A stretch of DNA of 64,000 nt from Dromiciops gliroides (taxonomy: Eukaryota; Chordata; Mammalia; Microbiotheria; Microbiotheriidae), in assembly GCF_019393635.1 (NCBI RefSeq), contig NC_057866.1:230777359-230841358 (forward strand), in the 5' to 3' direction. The position numbers and the translations under genes were made by a program. A model generated the notes under the pieces. That model saw only the letters and a list, made by a program, of their open reading frames with translations, was not told the DNA's origin and did no database searches. Below, one piece after another: positions 1 through 11,700 of this stretch; the stretch's first letter is position 1; each line of letters begins with the position of its first letter.

Positions 1-734
1 ACTTAAACATAAGCACATGAAGCAGTTAGTGGGATTGCTAAATAGGTGTTTTACATTTCACCTTGGCTTGTCATTGTCCAATTTCCTCAAGATCCATGTC
101 TTCTGGCAGTCAAGTTAAGGGAAGGTGAGTTCCTTCCCTTAATGGTGATATCTTCTCCATTGTAGAAATCCCCCCTTATGTTAGTCACCTTTGACCAAGA
201 GACCAAAGATTTCTGAATTCCTAAACTCACAAGATTGTTTCCAAGATTGCACACATCTATCTCAGGCTTGCTTTTCAGGCATCCATACTCAGGAAAGAAC
301 TATCACCAAAAAAGCAGCCCCAAGCCAAGGCAGCATGTGTGTTTTATCTGCTATGTGTTTGCAGTTGACTATTTCTGCTGAGGTAGGGGGAGTAGACACT
401 CCCTCAACTTTTCACAGAAGCACTATTTGCCATAAGGAGAGTTAAAAGCCATAGCCTGGAGTCACTATCTTTCTAAATGTCCATTGAGACACTGACTTTT
501 CCTGCTCTGTAGCCAACAAGGAGCAGTCAGGGGCTTCATCATCCCTTAAATGTCTGCATGCTGATTGAGCACATGCTGTCACCTAGAAACAGGCATGGCA
601 ATTTTGTTTATGTCTCACGTCCTTTGTTTATGCCTTCCTATCAGGTTGTGATTTCATTTAAGGACTTCCTCTACCAATCTAAGATTGGCACCTTCTCTAA
701 ACTTAGCTTTAGAGAGCTGCCTGGGACACCAAGA
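1..734. other. No recognised feature
   Basis: Unique-looking sequence; short ORFs here have no recognisable domain. Nothing supports a gene. Confidence 0.5.
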
Positions 735-848
735 AGATAAGTGACTTGCCCAAAGTCACACAGCCAGTATTTGTCAGAGGCAGGACTTGAATCCAGGTCT
801 TGATTATAAGGGTGACTCTCTGTCTACTATGCCAAGTTGCCTTTCTAG
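735..848 (-). repeat. MIR, antisense
   Basis: Contains GTGACTTGCCCAAAGTCACACAGC and GGACTTGAATCCAGGTCTT in antisense MIR order. Confidence 0.75.
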
Positions 849-867
849 TCTTCCCAAGTTTCTATGA

Positions 868-1021
868 TTTTTTTTTTTTTTTTTTTGCTGGGCAATGAGA
901 GTTATGTGACTTGCCTAGAGTCACCCAGCTACTAAGTGTCAAGTGTCTGAGGCCGGATTTGAACTCAGGTCCTCCTGAATCCAGGGCCTGTGCTTTATCC
1001 ACTGTGCCACCTAGCTGCCCC
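868..1021 (-). mobile_element. Short L1-tailed CORE-SINE
   Basis: T-run at the left, then antisense core and head ending CACCTAGCTGCCCC. TSD approximately TGATTTTTT on both sides. Confidence 0.9.
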
Positions 1022-1084
1022 TGATTTTTTAAATATATACATGTATATGTATGAGATATATATATATATATACACATAATTTCT

Positions 1085-1335
1085 AATTTCTTATGGCAGA
1101 GTAATTAATATTCTCTTGTAGTCCTGTATCACAACTTATTTATCCATTCCCTAATAGATGAGAATCTTTGTTTCCAGATTTTTTTACTACTACAAAAAGA
1201 TGTTTTATGTATTTTCCCAGGATAAATGAAATCTTCCATTTGCTACAAAAAGAGCTTGTATGCGCCCTTTCTGTCTTTATCCTTCCTGGGTTACATACCC
1301 AGCAGCGGGATTTCAGGGTCAAAGTATATATCACA
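1085..1335 (-). mobile_element. Old L1 ORF2 3' fragment
   Basis: TATCACAACTTATTTATCC...ACATACCCAGCAGCGGGATTTCAGGGTCAAAG is the diverged antisense of the L1 ORF2 C-terminal coding region seen at 60100-60760. Confidence 0.7.
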
Positions 1336-1429
1336 GATTAAAAAGCAAAACATGGTAAATGAATTCAGGAAACACTTGGCTTTCTTGGTTAATGTTTCTA
1401 ACCTCCTCCAGAGAGGTCCTTGTGTTAAA

Positions 1430-1600
1430 ACACACATACACACGCACATTTGCTTTCTGATTTAGACCAGATCACTCTGACTCACTCTGATTACTTTGGT
1501 CACAAGAATTAGGTTATCCAAGAATACACACACAGACACACACATGCACGCACACACAGAGGCATACACACATGCACACACATAGACATACACACCTCCC
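1430..1600. repeat. CA-rich simple sequence
   Basis: Imperfect ACAC tracts mixed with ATGC, no uniform unit. Confidence 0.8.
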
Positions 1601-1807
1601 AGCTCTCTGCAGAGCTGTTTGCTGCAGCTACCTTACCCAGTACACCCCAAAGAAACTTTCTATAGTCACTGAAAGCCCAGGAGCATCCAAAAGCCTTAAA
1701 TTTAACTAGGGGTTTGGGGATAATGTTTTTTCCCTGGAGCTTGGATGGTCTGTTTTCGTTAATGATTTGCTCTGTAGGTCTCTGTTTCCACACGAGGCCA
1801 CAAAAGC

Positions 1808-1976
1808 TACTTTTTTTTTTGTTTTTTGTTTTTGTTTTTTTGGTGGGTCAATGGGGGTTAAGTGACTTGCCCAGGGTGACACAGCTAGTAAGTGTCAAGT
1901 GTCGTAGGCTGGATTTGAACTTAGGTACTTCTGAATCCAGGGCTGGTGTTTATCCACTGGGCCACCTAGCTGCCCC
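1808..1976 (-). mobile_element. Short L1-tailed CORE-SINE
   Basis: TSD CACAAAAGC at 1799-1807 and 1977-1985, exact. Tail of T/G-rich bases, head ends AGCTGCCC. Confidence 0.93.
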
Positions 1977-2064
1977 CACAAAAGCAATTTTTAAAGAAGA
2001 CTTTACCCTTAATTGTTTCTGTTATTGCCATTTGGGGAACAGGTTCATGGGATCACAGAATGCA

Positions 2065-2215
2065 CTGGAAGTATCTCCAAGGCTATCTGGTCTGATGCCT
2101 TCATTTTGCAGATGGAGAAACTGAGGCCCAAGGTCACACAAGCAGTAAGCCAGAGGTGAGATTTTGACCCACCACTTCAGCCTTCAGGACCTATGATCAT
2201 TGTACTACAAATGGA
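2065..2215 (-). repeat. MIR, antisense
   Basis: CATTTTGCAGATGGAGAAACTGAGG then AAGGTCACACAAGCAGTAAG. Confidence 0.75.
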
Positions 2216-3560
2216 CCACATGTCGGCAGAGTCGAATTGGAAGGACATGTGCAGGTCGTTCTGAATGTCCATGGAGAAGGGACTATGATAGAACTGATAA
2301 GCAGAGGAATCCTGCAGGCTATGGCCTTCTGTCCAGATGATGGGAACTAGTTACTGATGACATCACCACACAGTAGTGCTAGGGTCCACATTGCCAGATG
2401 GTGCCTCTCTGCATAGGAGAAGGAAGTTTCTCGCCAGGAGCTCTTTATACCAGTGAACCTCACAAGTTTGGCCCCATCTCATCCCTGGTCCTCATCCGGC
2501 CCTTCTCATTAAGGTCCCACAGGCACTGTGGCTATCCTGATTCCCTTAATGATGGCCTCATCCCCATCAAGAACTGTTGAATAATTCCCCCCAGATACCC
2601 TCAGGAGAGACTATAATGAAGACTCGTAAAGTTATATATCCTAATGTAGGTTGTGAGCCAAGAAGGGCAGAACCAAAAGCGAAACACCACTTTTCTTTCT
2701 TTGTCTGGGAACTGAATATGACCTGACAGTTTAACCTATGATGAAATCCTAGTTTTTCTATGCCTTGGAGAGGAAATAAAAGTTATTAAGTTGCTGGGGA
2801 AGGCAGCTCTTAATTCATTTTCCCAGGCCCAGAAAGACTCCAATTGTCTCTTCAGCTCCTTCCTTAGTGTGGAGGGGGCTTCTCCACCTTCTCATTGAAA
2901 AATGAGCATGAGGGCGTGTGGTGCCCTTTCTGCTAACGTCAAAGGAAAAAATTCTATTATCATAAGAACAAGTTAGTTTCTTAAAGAATCCTTTATAAAG
3001 CTGAACTCTGGAAAAACTTGGAAAGCTTAAATGAGCAATTAATGGAGGAAATAAGGTATGTCTGTGAATCCCCAAATAGGAATAGGGATTGGGCATGCGA
3101 TTTCATTGATATGAGCCCTAGACTGATATGAAATCTTTTTTTTTAACCTTACAGATAATAGTTAGCTTATGAAATGTCATTAGATTATGCCTTTGAATTC
3201 TTTTTTAAATAGCTTTTTATGCCTTTGAATTCTTACAGAATGTCTCATAAAATATTTGTAATTATTTTATAGAGTTTTACAATTTTATATTTAGTTTTCA
3301 TAATTATAGGGAGAAAAAATTTTATTTTATATAATTATATAACATGGATGGTAAATTGGAGATTTGGGGACAAAAATTATCATTGTTGTTATAAACCTGA
3401 AAGAATATTATGAGAAGTAATTACCCTGAGGGCTCATGACACATTTGTTGTTGTTGTTGAGTAGGAGTTCATGGAACAAAAAACATTGTGAACCACTGGT
3501 ATAGGAAACTCCCTTGACTAATAGAGACCAACACCTTCTCTGCGATTTATGATCTTAGAG
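2216..3560. other. No recognised feature
   Basis: Includes a 60-codon open frame at 2398-2580 with no recognisable motif and AT-rich sequence at 3120-3420; nothing to support a gene. Confidence 0.5.
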
Positions 3561-3573
3561 AGTTTCCCGGAGC

Positions 3574-3760
3574 AGGGCTTCTTAAAATCTTTCCATTCAT
3601 GACCCTTTTCTCCTGAGAAATGTTTACACAACCCCCGGTATATAAGTATATAAAATAGTTATACATAACCTTTTATCGTGGCCTAATTTTTTGTGACCTC
3701 CACATTGAGTTCTGTGATGCCATATGGGGTGGTGACCCACAGTTTAAGAAGCTTTGTTCT
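3574..3760. mobile_element. Palindromic-end DNA-transposon-like relic
   Basis: Ends GCTTCTTAAA and TTTAAGAAGC form a perfect 10-bp terminal inverted repeat, sitting inside an antisense MIR. Fits a small non-autonomous hAT-type element; the family is not identified. Confidence 0.45.
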
Positions 3761-3865
3761 AGAGCATTGAGAGATTAATAATTTGCCCAGGGTCACACAG
3801 TCAGGCTATGTCAGAGACTTGAACCCAGATTTTCCTGGCTCCAAGACTGCCTCTTTATCAATTCT
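3761..3865 (-). repeat. MIR, antisense
   Basis: TAATTTGCCCAGGGTCACACAG and CTTGAACCCAGATTTTCCTGG. Confidence 0.75.
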
Positions 3866-4153
3866 GTTTGAAGTCCTTCCAAGGTGCAAAGAGAAGATTG
3901 TTCAAGGAGGTATGCGGATGTTTGGCTGTAGAAATTAGAAGTCACATTCTTATTATGAGAGAAACATTTCAAAATCACAGAATTTGAGAGCCTAAGGGGA
4001 ACATCAGAAGTCTTCCCTTCATGACATACTTGACATTTAGCCTGGAACCAGCATCGGCCTTGCCCAGACCATATAACTACTGAAATAATGTTCCTAAACT
4101 GGGGCTCTTTTTGTTCTTGAGGGTCTCTTGTTTTCCCTTGAAATGACATGAGA

Positions 4154-4293
4154 GGGGCGGCTAAGTGGTGCGGTGGATAGAGCACTGGCCCTGGAGTCAG
4201 GAGCACCCGAGTTCAAATCCAGCCTACGACACTTGACACTTACTAGCTGTGTGACCCTGGGCAAGTCACTTAACCCCAATTGCCTCAAAAAAA
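4154..4293 (+). mobile_element. Short L1-tailed CORE-SINE
   Basis: 13-bp exact TSD AAATGACATGAGA at 4141-4153 and 4294-4306; ends CAATTGCCTCA plus A-run. Confidence 0.95.
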
Positions 4294-4869
4294 AAATGAC
4301 ATGAGAATTTGTTATTGTTGGCTAATGTACACAATAAATGATAGCTAGATAGGTAGATAGATAGACAGAGTATTTATTAAATGTTTACTACGTGTCAGGC
4401 ACTATATTAAGTGCTGGGGATAAAAATATAAGCCTGCAAGACAGTCCTCAGTCAGCTGTGTGGTATAATGGAGAGAGTGTCAGAACCGGGGTCAGGAAGG
4501 GTCATCTTCCTGAGTTCAAATCCTCCCTGCTTGTAAAGAGCAGGACCCTTGGGGGAGCTGGGGAAGGGAAGGGGAAGGAGGCAATTCCTGCCTCTCTCCT
4601 TGATCCTGGAGATCTTGCCTTGCCCCAAAGGACTTCTCAAACTTTACCAGAGCCTGAAGGTTAAGAAATGATCAGGAAAGGACAGGATTGGACTCTATGA
4701 CCTCTGAAGTCTGTTCTAGCTCTCAGTTGGTAATAATACCAAGATTTCCATAAGAGAGCACAGTCTCCCAGGGGGATCACACTCAGTTTCAGAGTAAATA
4801 TGTGGCTGAAAGGAAATTGATAGCTTCTGGTTACTAAAGGTCTTTTCCTCATTTTGTGAAATCTTCATG

Positions 4870-5092
4870 AAGTTCAGCTACGTGGTTCAGTGGATAGAAA
4901 GACCTGAGTTCAATTCCGGACTCATACCCTTTCTAGCTATGAAACCTTGGGCAAGTCACTTCACAACATCTGCCTCAGCTTCCTCAATTGTAGAACAGGG
5001 ACAATAATAGCACCTACTTCCCGGGGTAGTTGTGAGGATTGAATGAGATGATAGTTGTAAAGGGCCTGGCACATATAAATGTTTACTCTGTC
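4870..5092 (+). repeat. MIR-type CORE-SINE
   Basis: Head CAGCTACGTGGTTCAGTGG, core GGGCAAGTCACTTCAC, 3' part GTTGTGAGGATTGAATGAG and GGGCCTGGCACATA. Confidence 0.8.
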
Positions 5093-5684
5093 CCTTGGGA
5101 AGTCCTGCTTAGGTGCAATCCAGGGGTCAGCTCACTTGGAGCATCTTGAAGCTGCTTTCTCTCGATGTGTCTAATGTTTTCTCAGCATATCTCTCATGGA
5201 GACTGTCATGAGCCCTAATTTGTGGGGACACTGTCATGGGAAGTGCAAATCATCTGCCCTTTCAGGGGAGATGGAGCGAGTGTAGGGAGAAGCTTGATTC
5301 CCTGCTTCCTCAAGGGCAAGTCCCTCAATGACCACCCAACATACTGCCAGGGAAATGCTGGAGAGGTCCGTGAGCCCCATGGGGCCAGCTTCTTTCAACC
5401 AAACCCACTAGTTTCCTGTGTGGCACCATCTCATTCCATTTAGTGACAAATACAGCACTCTTCTCAAATTAGGGAAGGACTTGTCATGGACTACCTAGTT
5501 TATAAAGTTGATCAGTCCAGTTGAGTACCCTGAGCTCTTTGCATCCACATTAACTGGGATAGAGATTTCCATCTCTACCTTTACACATGTATATGTATGT
5601 GTGTGTATTATATATGTGTGTATATATTATCCACACAAAAACACACATGTATACACATAAATGTCTATGTATATATAGATATAT
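5093..5684. other. No gene; TG/TA simple repeats at the right end
   Basis: 5590-5690 is alternating TATGTG/ATATAT sequence; the rest is unassigned. Confidence 0.6.
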
Positions 5685-5932
5685 TTTTTGCTGTTCAGTC
5701 ATTTTAAGTCAAGTCTGACTCTTTGTGACCCCATTTGGAGTTTTTGTGGCAAAGATACATAAGTGATTTTCCATTTCTTTCTCCAACTCATTTTACAGGG
5801 GAGGAAACTGAGGCAAACAGTGACTTGCTCAGGGTCAAACAGCTAGTAAGTGTCAGACACCAGATTTGAACTCAAGAAGATGAGTCTTCCTGATTCCAGG
5901 CCTGGCACTCTATCCACCGTACCCCCTAGATT
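5685..5932 (-). mobile_element. Full-length CORE-SINE with RTE-type tail
   Basis: Left end TTGCTGTTCAGTCATTTTAAG..GACTCTTTGTGACCCCATTTGG is the antisense tail; then CCAACTCATTTTACAG and core; the head ends ATCCACCGTACCCCCTAGA. Confidence 0.85.
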
Positions 5933-5938
5933 ATTTTA

Positions 5939-6125
5939 TATACACACACACACACACACACATATACATACACATACATACACGTGTGCATGTATGCATA
6001 TATGTATATTATATACGCATGCATACATATATGCATACACATGTGTACATATACCAATAGGTATGTACACACACAAAACATGTAAATACCCACATATACA
6101 TATGTACATATATGTGTATTTTCCC
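5939..6125. repeat. CA/TA compound microsatellite
   Basis: (CA)n followed by interrupted ATAC/ATGT units. Confidence 0.9.
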
Positions 6126-6139
6126 TTTTCATAGGGAAG

Positions 6140-6440
6140 CAGGATGTTTTTCTAGAAGCAACACTGCCTTTTGAGTCAGAAGAGCTGGGTGGGAGGCAGG
6201 CTCTGACATTTAAAGGCTGTGTGACCTTGGCGACTGCTTTGATTTGAGCCTCCGTTTTAGCTATTAACTGAGAGTATTTTACTAAGTTGGCATTCCAGTT
6301 CTTTCTCTCTCTAACAGTCTATTGTTCTAGTCAAATAATCTCTTTGCCTCCCCCACAGGGTTATCTTGTGGACCAAATGAGATCATGTATGTAAAGTACT
6401 TTGTCTACTTTACAACACAGTACAAATGCTAGTTAATATG
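6140..6440 (+). repeat. MIR
   Basis: TTTTGAGTCAGAAGAGCTGGG, GGCTGTGTGACCTTGG and distal TGTAAAGTACTTTGTCTAC in MIR order, diverged. Confidence 0.65.
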
Positions 6441-6769
6441 ACTATCCATGGTAAGTCAAATAGAACAGAATTGCATTTTCTCCATTTTACAGATAGAGAA
6501 ATGAAGATGTAATAACCTGTTTTTTCTTCCTTCTTGGTTCCCCCTACTCTCATGAATGTCAATGGAAAAAGAGAAAAAATGATTGTAAGACCAGTTAGGG
6601 GCTTGTAGATACTTGGGATTCCAGTGGGGATAGTGGAAAACAGTAGGGCAGCTTTGATGCTCTAGAGTTTTTGAGCAGAACTCAGGTCTTTCCCAATACT
6701 TCAAGTGTCCCTACTTTCAATTTTTATAATCATTTGTCTGTTTTATTTCATATTTTGAATCCTGCTTCA

Positions 6770-6945
6770 GATATATACTAGCCATATGACCCTGGAAAAT
6801 TCACTTAACCTCACAGCCTCATTTTCCTTACCTGAAAAATGGAGATAATAGTAGCACCTACTATAAAAGGTTGTTGTTGAGAATCAAATGAAATGATATG
6901 ACATGCAGGCAAACCTAAAAGTGTGCTTGTTGTTGTTGTTGTTGT
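6770..6945 (+). repeat. MIR 3' portion, interrupted on the right by a SINE
   Basis: CATATGACCCTGGAAAATTCACTTAACCTC, CCTGAAAAATGGAGATAATAGTAGC, AATCAAATGAAATGATATG; passes into a TTG repeat hit by the SINE at 6956. Confidence 0.7.
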
Positions 6946-6950
6946 TGCTG

Positions 6951-6955
<5 letters not shown>

Positions 6956-6987
<32 letters not shown>

Positions 6988-7123
6988 TGAGGCAATTGGG
7001 GTTAAATGACTTGCCCAGGGTCACACAGCTAGTAAGTGTTAAGTGTCTGAGGCCGGATTTGAACTCAGGTACTCCTGACTCCAGGGCCAGTGCTCTATCC
7101 ACTGCGCCACCTAGCTGCCCTGC
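6956..7123 (-). mobile_element. Short L1-tailed CORE-SINE in a (TTG)n tract
   Basis: TSD TGCTGCTTTT at 6946-6955 and 7124-7133; 30+ T tail on the left. Confidence 0.93.
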
Positions 7124-7133
7124 TGCTGCTTTT

Positions 7134-7789
7134 GTTGTTGTTGTTGTTTAGTTAAGTCCATCCGTTCCTATGGTTCAGATAATCAAAGAGATTGGCTCAG
7201 GTACATGTGTTTGCCACCCTCCCAACCCCCATGATGGTGATAGGAAATGATTCAGGGAATCAGAAGGCTGGGGAGAAGCCACAAATTTTGTACCATCATA
7301 AGACATAAATGGTAGAACTGCTTTGCCTACTTCCAGGTCCACCTTAGGCTCCAGTAAGTCCCTGATGAGCACTTGAACCATATTTTAATTGGCAGGTGAG
7401 AAGGATAATTGGAAGAGACCTGGATGGGAAATGCTATTCACCAAAGACACGCATTCTCTAGGAATCTCCCTGGCTTTGGGGTTATTGAAAAGAAATGTAG
7501 GTGTTTACTAAAGAAGCATTAAACTGATGTTTATCTGAGGTGTGGAATTTAACTTTGTTAAAGTGGCCAAAGCAGAAAAAAAGATCCGCACAAACCTCCT
7601 GTAGATATTTTATTTAAGCACAAATAGTTTAAGATACGTGATCCCTCAGGTCAGCTCCTCTTGTTTCCTTGTGCAGAATCGCCTGAGAAAACCCCACAGA
7701 TTGAGATGGTGATTCCAGGTCAATGAAAGCCCTATCATGGCCAACCATATGAGTCTTAATACAGTGACTGTGTCTATCAGCATGGGGCA
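7134..7789. other. No recognised feature
   Basis: Unassigned sequence; short minus-strand frame at 7381-7175 has no recognisable motif. Confidence 0.5.
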
Positions 7790-8560
7790 CTGGAGCTAGA
7801 TTCAAAGGCTAAGGATTTAAATCCTGGCTCTGCTCTTTTAGTGGTGGCAAAGAATTGGAAATTGAGAGGACGTCCATTAATTGGAGAATGGCTGAACAAG
7901 TTACATATAGTTTTGAGGAAATACTATTGTGCTACAAGAATTGACAAGCAGGATGCTCTCAGAAAAATCTGGAAACACCTACATAAGCTGATGCAAAGTG
8001 GAATGAGCAAAACAAGGAGAACACTGTACACAGTAACAACAATATTGTATGATGATCTACTATGAATGAAAGCAATACAATGACCCAAGATAATTCTTCT
8101 GTCCAACTCCAGAGTAAGAACTGATAGAGCCTGAATGTAGATCAAAGATACTTTTTCCTTACTTTCTTTATTTTGTTTTTTTTCTTTTGGTCTGTTTCCT
8201 CACACAGCATGACTTACATGGAAATGTGTTTTGCATGACTACACGTGGATAAACTATGTCAAATTGCTTGCCTTTTCAATGGGGGGGGCAAGGAGGGAGA
8301 GAATTTGGAACTCAAAAATTTTTTTAAATAATATTAAAAATTATTTTTATGTGTAATTAGGGAAAATATAAAATATTAAATTGAAAAATAAATTCTAGCT
8401 CTGTTCCTTACTAACTTGGTGACCTTGGGTAAGTCATGTAACTTTTTTAATCTTTCATTTTCCTATCTATAAAATAAGGTAATTGGACCAGATGACTGCT
8501 AGGGTTCCCTTGAGTTCTAAATCTTTCTAGGTAAATGGGCTTATGATGCTTTAACTGATT
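7790..8560 (+). repeat. MIR split by an L1
   Basis: 5' part 7790-7840 (GATTTAAATCCTGGCTCTGC) and 3' part 8389-8560 (GTGACCTTGGGTAAGTCATG, AATTGGACCAGATGACTG) are the two halves of one MIR. Confidence 0.8.
7841..8388 (+). mobile_element. 5'-truncated L1 3' end
   Basis: Starts in ORF2 C-terminal coding sequence (VVAKNWKLRGRPLIGEWLNK), runs through the 3' UTR to an A-rich tail. Imperfect TSD TGGCTCTGCTCTTTTA / TAGCTCTGTTCCTTA from the host MIR. Confidence 0.88.
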
Positions 8561-9049
8561 TCACATTTAGGCTGATGTTTCTTGCCTTCAATTTTCCACA
8601 TTTGTTTGTTTCATTTTTGGGGCATCTTGTTTTAAAAGCATGGAATCCTCTACACCCATGCAAAAGATTACAATGACTATTTGTCACTATTTTCTTCCTG
8701 AAATTCTAGTGTGTGAGTGAGCTGACTGGGGGAACTTCAACTAATATTTAACTTTGTGGTATTGTCAAAAGTGAGATGTATTAATCTAGACAAGAAAGGT
8801 TTATTTATTTACTCCTGTCCTAATGTGCAGCAGTTTTCTTGATAGTGTAGGTGGCATGGCTTTCTTGCCACCTGGTAACCTTATGTTTCAAGCCCCAGTC
8901 CCAAATCTTCTGACCCCAAAGACATGTGATTTTCCAGATTATTAGGAATAATTTCTATAGAGTTACAAGAAAAGAAGTTTAATTTTCCAAATATAAAGAC
9001 CATATATTCATAGACCTGAAAACCTGAAAATACCATATTATTATGGAAG
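8561..9049. other. No recognised feature
   Basis: Unassigned, AT-rich. Confidence 0.5.
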
Positions 9050-9235
9050 GAATATTAGCATTATCTGGTCCAACCATCTCAGTTTACAAAAAAGGAAACT
9101 GAGGCCCAGAGAGAATTCAAATGACTTGCTCAAAATCATACAACTAGTAAATAGCAGAATGGAGATTGTAACTCTGGTCCTTTGTCTACAAAAACACTGC
9201 TTTCTCCCCTAAACTACACTGTCTCTCCCCCTAGA
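9050..9235 (-). repeat. MIR, antisense
   Basis: GGAAACTGAGGCCCAGAGAG, ATGACTTGCTCAAAATCATAC, CTCTGGTCCTTTG. Confidence 0.8.
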
Positions 9236-9261
9236 GTATCAAGAATTTGGATTACAGTACT

Positions 9262-9465
9262 GCTAGGTGTTGAAGTGGCTAGAGTGCAGGGCGTAGAGTG
9301 AAGAAGACCTGAGTCTGAGTCCTACCTCAGCTACTCACTAGCTGTGTGGTCCTGGGTCAGTGATAATCTCTCTGAGCCTCAATTTCCTTATCTATAAAAT
9401 AGGGGTAACAACAGCATCTACTTTCAAGAGTTGTCAGAAGGATCTGCTGAGATAACACAGGTAAA
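9262..9465 (+). repeat. MIR-type CORE-SINE
   Basis: ACTAGCTGTGTGGTCCTGGG, CCTCAATTTCCTTATCTATAAAATAGGG. Confidence 0.8.
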
Positions 9466-9524
9466 TTGTTGTTGTTGTCATTAGAGGCCAAATGTACTTC
9501 AGTCTCTACTGAGGCATGTCTCTC

Positions 9525-9775
9525 TACTCAATCAGCCAGTCAATAAGCATTTATTATTTTTTTTTAATTTTTTTATTTTTAGTGAAGCAATTGGGGTTAA
9601 GTGACTTGCCCAGGGTCACACAGCTAGTAAGTATTAAGTGTCTGAGGCTGGATTTGAACTCAGGTACTCCTGACTCCAGGGCCGGTGCTTTATCCACTGA
9701 GCCACCTAGCTGCCCAATAAGCATTTATTAAGCACCTACTATGTGCCAGAAACTGTGCTACACATTGGGGTATAC
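9525..9775 (-). repeat. L2 3' end, antisense, split by SINE
   Basis: AATAAGCATTTATTAAGCACCTACTATGTGCCAG is the reverse complement of the L2/MIR 3' terminus. Confidence 0.8.
9557..9714 (-). mobile_element. Short L1-tailed CORE-SINE inside L2
   Basis: Perfect 16-bp TSD CAATAAGCATTTATTA at 9541-9556 and 9715-9730; the target is an antisense L2 3' end (CAATAAGCATTTATTAAGCACC). Confidence 0.95.
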
Positions 9776-9879
9776 AAACCTGGGGTCTGTGAACTTGTGT
9801 CTCTTTTTAAAAATCTTGATTACTGATTTCCATAAAATTAGTTTCTTTTGTAATCCTATGCATTTTGTTTTATATGGGG

Positions 9880-10135
9880 GCAGTGAGGTGACCCAGTGGA
9901 TACAGCACCAGGTCTAGAGTCAGGAAGACTTGCTTCAAATCTGACCTCAGATGGTTATTGGCTGTATGACCCTGGGTAAGTCATTTCATGTCTCTTTCTC
10001 TCAACTTCCTCGTAAAATGGGTGTAATTATAACACCTTTCTACCAGGATTTTGTGAGGATCCAACAATATAATAATTGTAAAGAGCTTAGCACAGGACCT
10101 GACATACAGTAAGAGCTATAGAAATGTTAGCAAAG
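9880..10135 (+). repeat. MIR-type CORE-SINE
   Basis: GGGGCAGTGAGGTGACCCAGTGG head, GACCCTGGGTAAGTCATTTC core, tail GAGCTTAGCACAGGACC. Confidence 0.85.
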
Positions 10136-10137
10136 AA

Positions 10138-10207
10138 GAAGTAGTAGTAGTAGTAATCATAGTAGTACTAATAGGAGGAGGAGGAGGAGCAGCAGCAGCA
10201 GCAGTAG
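10138..10207. repeat. (AGT/AGG/AGC)n trinucleotide tract
   Basis: AGTAGTAGTAGTAGT, GGAGGAGGAGG, then AGCAGCAGCAGCAGC in series. Confidence 0.9.
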
Positions 10208-10424
10208 CCTAAGAAAGAATCTACACCAGATTGTTCAAGGGGTCCATGACATAAAAAGGTTAAGATCCTAAGCTCTCTGAAAACAGAGGCTGTTTAAAAT
10301 GATCCTTTGTATCCCAAACAAGTCATCTGGTGCCCTGTACTATGCCAATATTTATTGATTCGGTAGATTAAATTACTCTGTTATCAAGCATCTACCATCT
10401 GCTATGCCTCTCAAGCTATCAGAG

Positions 10425-10660
10425 ACAGCACAGTGATAGTAGAATGAGTAATGGATTTTGGAGTCCAGAAGCCTGGGTTCAAATTCCACCTTTGACTCTT
10501 ACTAGGTGTGTGAATATGAGCAAGTCGAACTTTTCATACACAGTTTCCCCATCTGTAAAATGCAGATAATACTAATCGTGCTGACCTCAGGGAGATATTG
10601 TGAGGAAAACACTTTGCAGCCTTCAAAAGGGGCTATAGAAATCAGAGTCATTGTAGGAGG
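10425..10660 (+). repeat. MIR
   Basis: TTTTGGAGTCCAGAAGCCTGGG, TTCAAATTCCACC, TCCCCATCTGTAAAATGC. Confidence 0.85.
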
Positions 10661-10902
10661 TAAAAGTTGAGACATAATCTCTGTCTCCTGTGGAGCTCAC
10701 ATTTTAGAATTTATGTCTCAAACTCTTCTATCCCAAGCATTGGTCCTGTTGCTTGTCTGTAGCTTATGCACACAGGATATATGGCACCTTCACATTCAGG
10801 CCAAATGTCTGATCACCCAGAGGAATCCAAACCAAGATGGTGGGATCTTGTGGCTCCTCTCAGGGTTCTAAATTATTCACCCTCTCCTTTCACATGTGCA
10901 TG

Positions 10903-10904
<2 letters not shown>

Positions 10905-10941
<37 letters not shown>
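10905..10941. repeat. (CA)n microsatellite
   Basis: About 18 perfect CA units. Confidence 0.97.
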
Positions 10942-10948
<7 letters not shown>

Positions 10949-11252
10949 CCTTTGTCTCTTTCTCCTTAAGTCTCTTTCACCACAACAGTGCTGCTTTCTA
11001 TAAAGGTTGCCTTTACATTCATAAAGGGAATTTTTCCTGTTGGCCAAATCACTGATCTGAACCAAAAAATAAAAAATATTACCCAAATCAGATGTATTCT
11101 TTGTGATCTCTGGTCTAAAATAGAGATCTATTGTTCCCCTTACTTAGAATGACCTTCACTCTCCTATCCAAATACTACCCTCAACACTAAGGTCCTCCTA
11201 CATGAAGCCTTCCCTGATTATTCTAGTCATCACTAATTTCCCTTGCCTTCTT

Positions 11253-11415
11253 TTTCTTTCTTTCTTTCTTTTTTTTTTTAGTGAGGCAGTTGGGGTTACG
11301 TGACTTGCCCAGGGTCACACAGCTAGTAAATGTCAAGTGTCTGAGGCTGGAGTCGAACTCAGGTCCTCCTGAATCCAGGGCCAGTGCTCTATCCATTGCG
11401 CCACCTAGCTGCCCC
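11253..11415 (-). mobile_element. Short L1-tailed CORE-SINE
   Basis: TTTC-rich tail; imperfect TSD CCCTTGCCTTCTT / CCCCTGCCTTCTT flanks. Confidence 0.92.
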
Positions 11416-11504
11416 TCCCCTGCCTTCTTAATTCTTGTAGTATTTATAGCCTGAAACATCTAGCTCTTCATCATATACTGTCTTGATTGTAATTATTTTA
11501 TGAC

Positions 11505-11700
11505 AGAGTGGTATCATGCATAGAAGGCTGAACTTGAAGCCAGGAATTTCTGGGTGGAAATTTCACCTTTACTGTTTGTTGGCTGTGTGACCTTGGGCAA
11601 GTCACTGACCATCTCTGAGATTCCATGTCTTCATCTGTACAATGAAGTGGTAGGATTAAAAGGCTTCTGAAGTCCCTTCTGTCTTTAGATCTACTATCTT
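11505..11700 (+). repeat. MIR
   Basis: GGCTGTGTGACCTTGGGCAAG, CTTCATCTGTACAATGAAG, GAAGTCCCTTCTGTCTTTAG. Confidence 0.85.

Larger units (their letters stand above)
9776..10275. mobile_element. Palindromic-end repeat split by a MIR
   Basis: Left arm CCTGGGGTCTGTGAACTTGTG..TTTGTAATCCTATGCATTTTG (9778-9870), right arm AGGGGTCCATGACATAAAAAGGTTAAGATCC (about 10238-10270). Same family as 24925-25115 and 46508-46745. Likely a non-autonomous DNA transposon. Confidence 0.5.

Noticed and set aside
1714-2124. 136-codon plus-strand frame
   Set aside because: Its middle is an antisense short SINE (GLSDLPRVTQLVSVKC is the standard translation of that SINE).
3811-4206. 131-codon minus-strand frame
   Set aside because: Overlaps a SINE head and MIR; no domain.
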